DNA from: Candidatus Nanohalarchaeota archaeon
Lineage (GTDB): Archaea > EX4484-52 > B79-G9
DNA: 9,001 nucleotides
Assembly: GCA_030635525.1 (NCBI GenBank)
Contig: DAOVYR010000030.1
Span: 1 to 9,001 of the forward strand
Reading direction: 5' to 3'
The notes under the pieces are model-generated. The model did not search any database, had not been told where the DNA came from, and worked only from the letters and a program-made list of their open reading frames with translations. Positions 1 through 6,680 of the stretch are shown in pieces (position 1 is the stretch's first letter; every line of letters starts with the position of its first letter). A program made the translations under genes and the position numbers.

Positions 1-72
1 ACATAACTTTTTAGACCATATGTCTTTGCCATATAGATTAACGTCTCTTGGTTTTTGGAGACATTTGTCCAT
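1..72 (-). CDS. Possible 5' end of an unidentified gene running off the left edge
   Basis: An ATG at 72 on the minus strand opens a frame with no stop through base 1, giving 24 residues that begin MDKCLQKPRDVNLYGK. The composition (Lys, Asp, Trp, Tyr, spread hydrophobics) looks protein-like, and the gene would lie downstream of the polytopic membrane gene on the same strand. No ribosome-binding sequence precedes the ATG. An A/T-rich box at 89-100 sits about 22-24 bases upstream, roughly where a TATA box for a leaderless transcript would be, though slightly close. I do not recognise the protein. A frame of 24 codons can be open by chance, so this is only a candidate. Confidence 0.35.
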   Translation of the reverse strand, partial: MDKCLQKPRDVNLYGKDIWSKKLC

Positions 73-126
73 TAAGTAACAACGTTAACTATAATATGAT
101 GTTCGAAATATTAACACATATCTAGT

Positions 127-144
127 ATATCAATATATTGATAT
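127..144. repeat. 18-base perfect palindrome
   Basis: The sequence ATATCAATATATTGATAT is its own reverse complement over all 18 bases. Such a site can bind a dimeric regulator or extrude a small hairpin. Because the composition is almost pure A/T, chance palindromes are more likely here than in average DNA. No T-tract follows it on either strand, so a terminator role is not supported. Confidence 0.6.
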
Positions 145-145
145 C

Positions 146-165
146 AAGATATATATAGATATCTT
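146..165. repeat. Short A/T inverted repeat next to the palindrome
   Basis: AAGATAT (146-152) and ATATCTT (159-165) are perfect reverse complements separated by six bases. GATATC also occurs twice, at 140-145 and 158-163. With the palindrome just to its left, this makes two consecutive A/T dyads in under 40 bases, downstream of the polytopic membrane gene. Confidence 0.5.
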
Positions 166-222
166 AGAAGGGAGATGAAATTTGTGATGTTTCAGCAGAT
201 GATACCCCAACAGCTAAATTGC

Positions 223-1371
223 TTAATATGTGCCGGTTTTTCTTTGTGGTAATTCATCATCTGTGCAGTAATAGGGGTCTGAATTAGAAGTGCGTGGCGT
301 GGAATTTGTGGTATTCTGAGACACGGACAGAGTATTGTCTGTGGTGCCAGGATTGTTTTGATTGAGTACTGCCTTTTTTATTTCTGCGGTTTTATTGCTG
401 TTTTGGGATTGTGGGGATATACCTATGAATTTGCTTAAGATCCAGGCATATATGGCAGACAGGTGCACAAAAAACATAATGCGCAGTATTTCGAGGGTCG
501 CGAACAGGCTAAATACTATGAGCAGTGGATAGTACCCGGAGTATTGTTCTATCATTGGCTTTGGAAGGAGACCGGAGGATATAGTAGTGTTTAATTGGGC
601 TTCAAATTGTTCGTCAACTGCACGTTTTGCAATCGTGTCTATTTTGTCCATGTCTTTTCTTAGAGCACTGGCACACATGTCGCTTTCTTCTCTTGTGAGA
701 TCGGACATACCTGTTTCCATTGAGTTAAGCAGAGTATTTTCCATGTGCTCAAGAAAGAGATATGCCTGTTGTTTTTGGTCTTCTAATACACTATCCTGCA
801 GCATCTTTGGCATTATGTTGCTCATCGCCTCACCGAGGTCTGACTCAAGACGGTCTTTTGGGTCCAGGGGACTTGTGATCAGCAATAAGTATAATGCCAG
901 GGCTATCACGATGTTTAGAGTGAGAAGCGATTTTGCAGTACTGTTTTTTGTTATGCCGGAAACACTAATCTTTTTGTAGTGCTCTTTGTCCTGATATGAT
1001 ATGTAGTGAGCCAGAAAGGCTGAGATGATGAAGCCTGTTGAAATTAGAAGTGATGAGAGAGATATTCCAAGAAAGAAAATTATTAACGGAGTCAGTAACG
1101 CCGGGGCAAGAAGTATTGTGTAGTCCAGATCTTTTGTGGATAATGAATATAAACACAGTATGGACCAGGACAGGGGGAATATGAGGAGAAATAGTATAAA
1201 GGGTAATAGATTCAGACCTAAGCCATCAGGAGTCACCATTTTTATACTCAGCCCTATGGGATTGAATATATGATCCGGAGTTATGTTGGACCCGGATAGC
1301 ATCACAAATGATAATGCAGTTATTAGTATGAATGATATTATTGTCCAGTTCTTCGTTAAGATGATGACCAC
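223..1371 (-). CDS. Polytopic membrane protein with large extracellular loop; channel-like (VirB6/CedA-like by architecture only)
   Basis: A 382-residue protein starting with GTG at 1371. An in-frame stop lies at 1390-1392, no other start codon comes between, and the next in-frame candidates (residues 23-24) would cut the first membrane helix, so GTG is the only sensible start. Predicted membrane helices lie near residues 9-25, 53-76, 84-101, 104-123, 149-166 and 281-300, with a further hydrophobic stretch to about 316. The basic segment 124-148 points to the cytoplasm, which puts residues 167-280, a helical charged region, outside. The tail from about 318 is rich in Asn, Ser, Thr and Gln and looks disordered. 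The start overlaps the end of the surface-protein gene by 16 bases, so the two are probably co-translated. No family was recognised. The layout resembles the polytopic channel subunits of type IV secretion-like systems, but no sequence motif confirms that. Confidence 0.85.
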   Translation of the reverse strand: MVIILTKNWTIISFILITALSFVMLSGSNITPDHIFNPIGLSIKMVTPDGLGLNLLPFILFLLIFPLSWSILCLYSLSTKDLDYTILLAPALLTPLIIFFLGISLSSLLISTGFIISAFLAHYISYQDKEHYKKISVSGITKNSTAKSLLTLNIVIALALYLLLITSPLDPKDRLESDLGEAMSNIMPKMLQDSVLEDQKQQAYLFLEHMENTLLNSMETGMSDLTREESDMCASALRKDMDKIDTIAKRAVDEQFEAQLNTTISSGLLPKPMIEQYSGYYPLLIVFSLFATLEILRIMFFVHLSAIYAWILSKFIGISPQSQNSNKTAEIKKAVLNQNNPGTTDNTLSVSQNTTNSTPRTSNSDPYYCTDDELPQRKTGTY

Positions 1372-4300
1372 CTGTCTTTTCTGTGATAATTATATTTTGG
1401 ATTCTCTTTTAGATTGCGTTTTAGCTTTTCAATATATTCGCGGAGTTTTTCCTTTGCGGTGTTTTTTGTGGTGGCCAAAGTTTTTTCGTCTTTTTTTTCG
1501 AAGTCATAGTTTGTGGATTTCTCAGGGAGCCACATGTAGTATATGAGGGCTGCCAGAAGTATGAGTATTATTATGATTGTTGCGATTATTATGTTTCGCC
1601 TTGTTGTCTTATTTTGCTTTTCTTTTTCGATGAGGAGTAATTCTTCTTGTCCTGAAAGTTTGCGGTCTATATCAGATAATATGCTGTCGGCGGCAATATA
1701 GTCGTTTTTTTCGATCGCTAATTCCATGTCCAGGAGGAGCGTCTCTATTGCTTTAAGCCTACTGTCCAGAGAGGCGATGTTTTTCTCTTTCGAGGGCATG
1801 AGAGTGTTTAAGATTCGGCGCAGGTACTGTGTTTTTTCCTTGAGTTGCGTATGATTGGTGTCGATTCTTTGTTTTTCTGCGTCGCCATAGGTGATCCGGA
1901 GGATGAATGATATAGATGTGTTTGCGCCATCGCAGGATTCGACAGACAGGGATATGTTATACTCTTTTACTTTTGTGGTGTTCTCTGAGCGGATGATTAT
2001 CTGATACGGGGTCTCTTTGTTTCGTTCCAGTTCAGATATTGTTCCGGGGTATTGGAACGCGAGTGTTTCTGTTTCAGGGTCGTCTGAGAGTAATTTTAGT
2101 GTTATGTTTTCGAGTATTGTGTTCCCGGTGTTTTTTATTGTGAGGTCATATAGTGTACTTTTGCCCTGCTGGAGGGATATTTTCTTCTGGTAAGATGTGA
2201 TGTTGAGGGCAGAGGAGGTATATCCTGGACGAGTGGTGTTTGCGAGTATTGCCTGTAGTTCTGATATGTTTGTTATGGTCATGTATTCTTCTTTGTTCCA
2301 GCCGCTTATTTTGAAATTGTTGATGGTCTTTTGAGCGCTTATTTCGAAGTGATAATTGCCGGCTTTTGTGATGTTTTTTAAGCCATTACAGCTGTATTGG
2401 CTTGTGGAGTTCACGGTCACTGTATCTGTGTCGTTGTAGTTGCGCGGACCTTTTATGAGGCATGTGACCTCTGCACCTTCTACAAGGGTGCTGTTGTTTG
2501 GGTCGTTGCTGTAATCCAGTCGGCCTGATATGGTTATTCTTGCGCTCTGGTTTGTGTCTATGTATCCAGAAGTGTGAATGTTTACTTCAATGTCGATCCA
2601 TTCGGTGTCGATTGGTGTTGTATTCGAGACGGTTTTTGTTGTGTCCAGAGGAGATACGCCGCTCACTGACAGGACGTAGTATTCTTCTTTTGTTTTTGGT
2701 ATGTCAAGGTAAAATTGGGCTTTGCCGTCTGTGCCTGTGACGGCGCGGATGGTGCGAACTGCGTTGTTGTCTGTGTCTTTTAATATCGCTGTGATGTTTG
2801 CCATGTAGGCGGGGTTCGAATTTGTGTTGGTGTCTATCCCGATTGAGATGTTGTCGCCTTGGGAGTGTATTTTGCCTGTGAAGTTTGTGAGTATCGTGAT
2901 TGAGTTTAGGTAGTCTGTTATGTGGAATGTTTTGTTGTAGGCTTTTGTGTTGTTCATCTGGTCTTTTGCTGTGAGGTACAAGGTTGCAGGGCCGATAGCC
3001 GATGATGTGAATGTGTATTCTATGTCTATGTTTCCTTCACTTTGTTCTGTGTAGGGAGATGATGAGGATATGGGGATCGAGTTTACTGTGACGGCTGCTC
3101 CCGGGATGTCCAGCCAGGATGTCAGTGTCGCATTTACGGCGTCTCCTGCCTGATTCTTTATGTGGCCTACGATTCTTAGGGTGTCGCTTGTGAGGAAGTG
3201 CCAGTCAAGGTCGTTTGGCTTTGATGTGGATACTTGTGCTACGTCTTCGATGTCGAGTGATGACTGGTCAAGCTGGAGCCAGAGGGTGTCGTTGTATGCA
3301 AAGTTGCCTGCCATGTCTTCCAATGTGATGTTGAGGTTTACGTTTTTGTTGCCGGTCTGCGGTACTGTGAATGAGCCCACGCATTTGCTTAGGTTGTAGG
3401 TTGGGTTTTTTTGTACGGATGCAACTGAAACTAATGTGCCCCCGAAGTAGATTTTACATTTTTTTGTTTCATAGGAGTTCATGAAGCCGGATAGTGTGTC
3501 GGTCACATTTATTGAGTAGTCTACGGTGTATCCATTTTTTGTCCATGCAAGGGGCAGTGGAGCGATTATGTTTATGTCCGGTTTTGTGTTGTCGGTGCTT
3601 GCGCTCATCGATACTGTTGATGCGGCGGTGGTGTGTGAGGTGTTGGATGTTATGTATGCCTGAAGGGAGAAGGTGGCTGTGTAGGTTGTGTCGGGGTCAC
3701 CTGGCGGGTAGTCGAGCCACAGGAATAGCTGTTTCTGGTCGCCGGAGTCTGTGGTGGGGGGGTGGGATGTCTGTATGTCAATGTATGTTGTGCTTAGGTA
3801 GATCTGGTTCTGGGGGGTGTCTTTGAGGGCTGCGCCAAGTGTGTTTACTTCTACGTTTATTGTGCCTGCGCCTGTGAAGTTTGTTGATTTTGCTTTCCAG
3901 CTGTATGGGGCGTTTGAGATTATTGTGAGCGGGATGTATGTGAGGTCATAGCCGTTTGATTCGAGTTGTGCAAGATGGTGGTTGCCTGTGTCTAACTTGC
4001 CGGGCTCGAACAGGACTGAGGATTTTGAGACTGTTTGTGTGAGGTAATAGGTGTTGTTCAGGGTCAAGGTTGCGGTTCTTTCTTCTGTGCCGTTGTTTGC
4101 TTTTATGTAGATTGTCCATGTTGATGAGTCTGTGTAGCGGGATGATCTGGATGGGGTGAAGACGAATCTGGATAAGGATGATGTTGTGATGAGTGAGTTT
4201 GGCTTGTCTATTGCCCAACTGGTCTGGGTGGGGCGGATATCTGCTAAGAGTTCTTCGCCTGAGTTGTTTTTCCATTCGACCCATGCGCATCTGCTTGCGC

Positions 4301-4577
4301 TTTCTATGATGTCTGTGTTGTAGCATGCGGACTTGGTGGTCTGTGCGCTGTCATATATTGTTATTGAGAGTTCTTTTAGGGATGGGGCGCCTGTTATGTT
4401 GAAGGTGAGGGTCATCTCGTCTGTCGGGGTCATGGTGGTTGTGGGGGCCAGGCTTCCGCCGTTTTCGTCTTCGTAGAGTGTGATTGTGGTTATGTTGAAG
4501 GCTGAGGCTGGGTTTGCAATGGATATGATGGTCAGGAATATTGCACAGAATGCGAGTATTTTTTGTGATTTTTGCAT
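1356..4577 (-). CDS. Large Ig-like surface protein with signal peptide, membrane-proximal helical hairpin and C-terminal membrane anchor
   Basis: A 1073-residue protein that I infer to be a surface or stalk component. Residues 1-26 form a signal peptide (basic start, hydrophobic 8-20, Ala-Ser-Ala at 24-26). Residues 27-780 are Thr/Ser/Asn-rich beta domains in several Ig-like units, including about 333-437, 556-655 (TGTDGKAQF, as in bacterial Ig-like folds) and 660-770. Residues 786-899 resemble the NEW3/CARDB type of Ig domain. Cysteines occur in close pairs (85/97, 374/399, 706/730), which suggests disulfides; Cys882 is alone. About 30 N-X-S/T sequons cover the ectodomain. Residues 900-990 are helical, 995-1016 form a membrane helix, and 1017-1073 is a Lys/Arg-rich cytoplasmic tail. 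The ATG at 4577 is fixed by the signal peptide and by a TATA-like box about 28 bases upstream. No exact family was recognised. Confidence 0.92.
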   Translation of the reverse strand: MQKSQKILAFCAIFLTIISIANPASAFNITTITLYEDENGGSLAPTTTMTPTDEMTLTFNITGAPSLKELSITIYDSAQTTKSACYNTDIIESASRCAWVEWKNNSGEELLADIRPTQTSWAIDKPNSLITTSSLSRFVFTPSRSSRYTDSSTWTIYIKANNGTEERTATLTLNNTYYLTQTVSKSSVLFEPGKLDTGNHHLAQLESNGYDLTYIPLTIISNAPYSWKAKSTNFTGAGTINVEVNTLGAALKDTPQNQIYLSTTYIDIQTSHPPTTDSGDQKQLFLWLDYPPGDPDTTYTATFSLQAYITSNTSHTTAASTVSMSASTDNTKPDINIIAPLPLAWTKNGYTVDYSINVTDTLSGFMNSYETKKCKIYFGGTLVSVASVQKNPTYNLSKCVGSFTVPQTGNKNVNLNITLEDMAGNFAYNDTLWLQLDQSSLDIEDVAQVSTSKPNDLDWHFLTSDTLRIVGHIKNQAGDAVNATLTSWLDIPGAAVTVNSIPISSSSPYTEQSEGNIDIEYTFTSSAIGPATLYLTAKDQMNNTKAYNKTFHITDYLNSITILTNFTGKIHSQGDNISIGIDTNTNSNPAYMANITAILKDTDNNAVRTIRAVTGTDGKAQFYLDIPKTKEEYYVLSVSGVSPLDTTKTVSNTTPIDTEWIDIEVNIHTSGYIDTNQSARITISGRLDYSNDPNNSTLVEGAEVTCLIKGPRNYNDTDTVTVNSTSQYSCNGLKNITKAGNYHFEISAQKTINNFKISGWNKEEYMTITNISELQAILANTTRPGYTSSALNITSYQKKISLQQGKSTLYDLTIKNTGNTILENITLKLLSDDPETETLAFQYPGTISELERNKETPYQIIIRSENTTKVKEYNISLSVESCDGANTSISFILRITYGDAEKQRIDTNHTQLKEKTQYLRRILNTLMPSKEKNIASLDSRLKAIETLLLDMELAIEKNDYIAADSILSDIDRKLSGQEELLLIEKEKQNKTTRRNIIIATIIIILILLAALIYYMWLPEKSTNYDFEKKDEKTLATTKNTAKEKLREYIEKLKRNLKENPKYNYHRKDRWSSS
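1656..1748 (-). other. Helical hairpin region just outside the membrane in the surface protein
   Basis: This segment encodes residues 944-974 and contains a helix, a short Asn-Asp turn and a second helix (ELAIEKNDYIAADSILSDI). The pattern of an Ala/Leu helix, a polar turn, an aromatic residue, Ala three residues later and then Leu/Ile every three to four residues recurs at the C-termini of the coiled-coil protein and the ATPase. It resembles a single TPR-like hairpin. The match was made by eye. Confidence 0.5.
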
Positions 4578-4600
4578 GGTTGTATAATTGGTTGTCGGGG

Positions 4601-4610
4601 TTTATATTTT
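4601..4610 (-). promoter_or_regulatory. TATA-like box of the surface-protein gene
   Basis: On the minus strand this reads AAAATATAAA. Its centre is about 28 bases upstream of the ATG at 4577, the spacing expected for an archaeal promoter whose transcript starts at or next to the start codon. No Shine-Dalgarno sequence lies between, which fits leaderless translation. It lies in the 85-base gap after the coiled-coil gene, so the surface gene may have its own promoter. Confidence 0.55.
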
Positions 4611-4662
4611 TGAGGTGGTTTTGGGATGTATAGGGAGAATAGGGTTAGTAGGCGGCGGCGTA

Positions 4663-6498
4663 TCAGATATTTTCCAGTACGGTGCTTACTTTTTCGATTT
4701 TTTGCCTTGAAAGGGTTTCGTCTCCGTCAAGAAATTCGAGTTCTGCCATGCCAAGATCCAGGGAAGCATTGTCAAGAAGGATCTGTTGTGCGGAATATTC
4801 TTTTCCTGTGCTTCTTTTGTTTTCGATGATGCTCTGCTTTTCTTTGTAAAGGGATTTCAGGCGCGATATTTCGCTTTTGAGGTCTTCGCCCAACATTTTG
4901 TTTTGTTGTATTGATTCTTTTAGGCTGTCTTTAAGGTTTTCAGATTCGGTTTCTTTTGGATATTGCGGGGAGTTTTGTAGGTTTTGTGATAATAGCGGGG
5001 AGGCAGGGGTTTCCTGGCTCTGAAGTTGTACTGGTTCTGTTTTTTTGAATATGTTTTTTAATTTATCTATGTCTTGCTGCTGTGGTGAAAGTTTTGGGGG
5101 AACAGGTTCCCAAGTGGAGGGGGGCGTTTCTTTGGGTTGTCCGGGGATATTTTGTATATTGGGGGTGGCGGGATTGGGATGGTCTGGTTGCTCATATATA
5201 TGAGTTGAGGATGGCTGAATTATGGGAATGTCCCGGGGCCTGTTTATGTTGATTGCAGGAGGGTTTAGATTGTCAATTTGTGTTATGAGCCTGCTTTTTT
5301 CTTCATGGAGTGCGGAGATTTCTGAGGGGCCTTTTGTTGGTATTTGTGCGGGCTTTAATCTGCTGTTGTCAACTTGTGATAATTTTGCGTTTATATCATC
5401 GTTCAGAGTTGTGAGTTGGCTTATTTTTTTGTCAAGGTCATCGGGTACTCTTTTTTCGAGTTCTCTTAGGATGTCTTCGTGGACGCTGGTTTTGATTGTT
5501 TCGAGGTCCTGTGATGATATGTTTACGCCGTGTGTGGATATTTTGTCGACTATTGCGCCGACTATGTCTTTTAGTGTCTTTATTCTTGTGTCCTGTTCGG
5601 CGGTTTTGTTCTCTTGTTCCTGCTTTATTTTTGAAAATGATTCTTTTGTCATCCGGGATTCGGTTTTTATTTCAAGTGAATCTATTGATTTTATTGTGTC
5701 TTTGAGCATTTCGTTCATGTCGTCTATTTCTTTTGTGTATTTCCGGAATTCTGTGAGACGGTCGTCTAATTCTGCGAATATTTTTTCTGTTTTGGCTGCC
5801 ATGCGGGATGTGTATTTTTCGCTATCGCTTATTTTTTCGATCTGTTTTTTGATTTCTTTTGAGATGTCGAGTAAGTTTTCGTAGCTTTTGAATTTGTCGA
5901 GAATTTTTTCGGTTTTTTCGATGAGTTTTTCTGTGTTGTTGATGCGGCTTTTGTGGAGTTCCAGTTCTGCCTGTACTTTCATTACTTCGGCGGCATGCTC
6001 TTCGAGATCGCGGTGAATCTTTTCGGGTTTCATGTGTGCGGTGGATTCTTTTATTTTTTCGAATTCGTCTTCGATTTTTGCGAATGTGTCTTCTTTTGAG
6101 AATATCATTGACCTTAGTTCGCCCACTTCTTCGGCAAGGTTTGCTATGCGTTCTCCTGATTCTGATTTTGATGTCTGGAATATTTCAAGTTTGCCTTCGA
6201 GTTTTTCTGTTTTTAGCATGACTTCGTTTAGTTTTTTCTCGAGTTCGGATTGTGTTTGAGCTTTGCTGTCTTCGCCGCTTTTGTCTTTTTTCAGGCTTTT
6301 GAGGAAGCCAAGCAGTTTTTTCTTTTGCTCTGTTTTTTCGAGATTATCGAATTCTTCGTGGGTTATTACAGGCTCCAGTTCCTTGACGTCTTTTTGCGGT
6401 GTGTCCGGTGCCTTAACGGAGGGTTGCAGGTTGCCGCCTTCCTGATCGGGCGAAGCAGATGCTTCTTTTTTTTCATTGTCTTTATTTTCTTCTGGCAT
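4663..6498 (-). CDS. Cytoplasmic long coiled-coil protein with proline-rich hinge
   Basis: A 611-residue protein with no signal peptide or membrane helix. Residues 1-57 are acidic and polar, probably disordered. About 82-382 are Lys/Glu-rich heptad-like helix with almost no proline and no cysteine, a long coiled coil. About 383-517 form a Pro/Gln/Asn-rich flexible linker. Residues 519-611 are helical again and end in a hairpin like those in its two neighbours. The segment near 115-137 (with GELRSMIFSKE) recalls archaeal coiled-coil proteins loosely related to FlaC/FlaD, but I cannot confirm this. ATG at 6498 is preferred over an in-frame GTG at 6507 because GGTG at 6505-6508 then lies six bases upstream as a ribosome-binding site. 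It sits between the ATPase and surface-protein genes, so a scaffold or linker between their cytoplasmic parts is a reasonable inference. Confidence 0.88.
   Translation of the reverse strand: MPEENKDNEKKEASASPDQEGGNLQPSVKAPDTPQKDVKELEPVITHEEFDNLEKTEQKKKLLGFLKSLKKDKSGEDSKAQTQSELEKKLNEVMLKTEKLEGKLEIFQTSKSESGERIANLAEEVGELRSMIFSKEDTFAKIEDEFEKIKESTAHMKPEKIHRDLEEHAAEVMKVQAELELHKSRINNTEKLIEKTEKILDKFKSYENLLDISKEIKKQIEKISDSEKYTSRMAAKTEKIFAELDDRLTEFRKYTKEIDDMNEMLKDTIKSIDSLEIKTESRMTKESFSKIKQEQENKTAEQDTRIKTLKDIVGAIVDKISTHGVNISSQDLETIKTSVHEDILRELEKRVPDDLDKKISQLTTLNDDINAKLSQVDNSRLKPAQIPTKGPSEISALHEEKSRLITQIDNLNPPAININRPRDIPIIQPSSTHIYEQPDHPNPATPNIQNIPGQPKETPPSTWEPVPPKLSPQQQDIDKLKNIFKKTEPVQLQSQETPASPLLSQNLQNSPQYPKETESENLKDSLKESIQQNKMLGEDLKSEISRLKSLYKEKQSIIENKRSTGKEYSAQQILLDNASLDLGMAELEFLDGDETLSRQKIEKVSTVLENI
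4666..4788 (-). other. C-terminal helical hairpin of the coiled-coil protein
   Basis: The last 41 residues form two helices around an Asp-Gly-Asp turn (GMAELEFLDGDETLSRQKI). The layout matches the membrane-proximal hairpin of the surface protein and the C-terminus of the ATPase, which suggests a common docking or oligomerisation module. The comparison was by eye. Confidence 0.45.
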
Positions 6499-6504
6499 TA
6501 TGTG

Positions 6505-6508
6505 CACC
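6505..6508 (-). promoter_or_regulatory. Ribosome-binding site that decides the coiled-coil gene start
   Basis: The minus strand reads GGTG here, part of the GGAGGTGA complement to the 3' end of archaeal 16S rRNA, with six bases before the ATG at 6498. The alternative GTG start at 6507 would lie inside this motif and has no comparable site upstream. Confidence 0.45.
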
Positions 6509-6543
6509 GTACAAATCTATAAGTTCTTTTTTGGTTTTTGGTG

Positions 6544-6551
6544 TTTATATT
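6544..6551 (-). promoter_or_regulatory. TATA-like box upstream of the coiled-coil gene
   Basis: The minus strand reads AATATAAA. A transcript starting about 26 bases downstream, near 6522, would have a leader of roughly 24 bases that includes the GGTG site. A second weaker box, CTTATAG at 6517-6523, would instead give a leaderless or nearly leaderless start at 6498. The core AATATAAA is shared with the box of the surface-protein gene. Confidence 0.45.
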
Positions 6552-6563
6552 GATTTTTGGTCT

Positions 6564-6612
6564 GGATATAGTCAAGGCACGAATAAATTGATTATAGTGC
6601 CTTGCCATATCC
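6564..6612. repeat. Large hairpin with imperfect stem and 16-base loop
   Basis: The left arm (6564-6580) has GGATAT and CAAGGCAC, and the right arm (6597-6612) has GTGCCTTG and ATATCC. These give 8 plus 6 base pairs around a small internal mismatch (3 against 2 bases) and an A/T-rich 16-base loop. It lies between the ATPase stop and the TATA-like box of the next gene. No T-tract follows on the minus strand. Confidence 0.6.
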
Positions 6613-6621
6613 TTAAAATCA

Positions 6622-6636
6622 TGACACTTCGTGTCA
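6622..6636. repeat. Hairpin with 6-bp perfect stem and 3-base loop
   Basis: TGACAC (6622-6627) and GTGTCA (6631-6636) are perfect reverse complements around TTC. It is one of five inverted repeats in this gap. The stem is short, but the neighbours make chance a less likely explanation. Confidence 0.55.
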
Positions 6637-6639
6637 AGC

Positions 6640-6662
6640 TTTTGAAGACTGTGTCTTCAAAA
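6640..6662. repeat. Hairpin with 10-bp perfect stem and 3-base loop
   Basis: TTTTGAAGAC (6640-6649) and GTCTTCAAAA (6653-6662) are perfect reverse complements around TGT. This is the strongest perfect dyad in the window. Its last four bases are shared with the next hairpin at 6659-6677, so both cannot form fully at once. Confidence 0.75.
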
Positions 6663-6677
6663 TTGCTCTGCAATTTT
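6659..6677. repeat. Hairpin with 8-bp perfect stem and 3-base loop
   Basis: AAAATTGC (6659-6666) and GCAATTTT (6670-6677) are perfect reverse complements around TCT. On the minus strand its 3' arm ends in TTTT, so it resembles a short terminator hairpin, but the T run is part of the stem. Confidence 0.7.
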
Positions 6678-6680
6678 AGG

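Larger units (their letters stand above)
73..222. other. A/T-rich intergenic stretch with palindromes
   Basis: This 150-base gap follows the stop of the polytopic membrane gene. It is strongly A/T-rich and holds an 18-base perfect palindrome (127-144) and a 7-base inverted repeat (146-165). On the plus strand a Shine-Dalgarno-like GGAGATGA at 171-178 precedes an ATG at 187, but that frame encodes only 21 residues and runs antisense into the end of the membrane gene. No other gene was seen. It may hold the 3' end of the minus-strand transcript and a promoter for the gene that may start at 72. Confidence 0.5.

Noticed and set aside
187..252. 21-residue plus-strand frame behind GGAGATGA at 171-178
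   Set aside because: The Shine-Dalgarno match is good, but the peptide is very short and antisense to the end of the membrane gene. Nothing else supports it.
587..979. 130-residue plus-strand frame
   Set aside because: It lies antisense inside the polytopic membrane gene, whose helices and overlap with the surface gene make the minus strand the coding one.
1390..1398. TATA-like AAAATATAA before the polytopic gene
   Set aside because: It lies inside the surface-protein coding region (Lys-Tyr-Asn codons) and is only about 23 bases from the GTG, too close for a standard promoter. Coupling by overlap explains expression better.
3494..3826. 110-residue plus-strand frame rich in Cys, Arg and Leu
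   Set aside because: It is a shadow of the Thr/Ser-rich surface-protein gene, with low-complexity composition and no start signal.
5222..5884. 220-residue plus-strand open frame
   Set aside because: It is antisense to the coiled-coil gene. Ser/Phe/Val richness is what the complement of Lys/Glu-rich codons gives, and no ribosome-binding site or known domain was seen.
4663..6498. Calling the coiled-coil protein an archaellum FlaC/FlaD component
   Set aside because: Only one short segment is suggestive, and no archaellin, FlaH/FlaI/FlaJ or prepilin peptidase gene is in the window.
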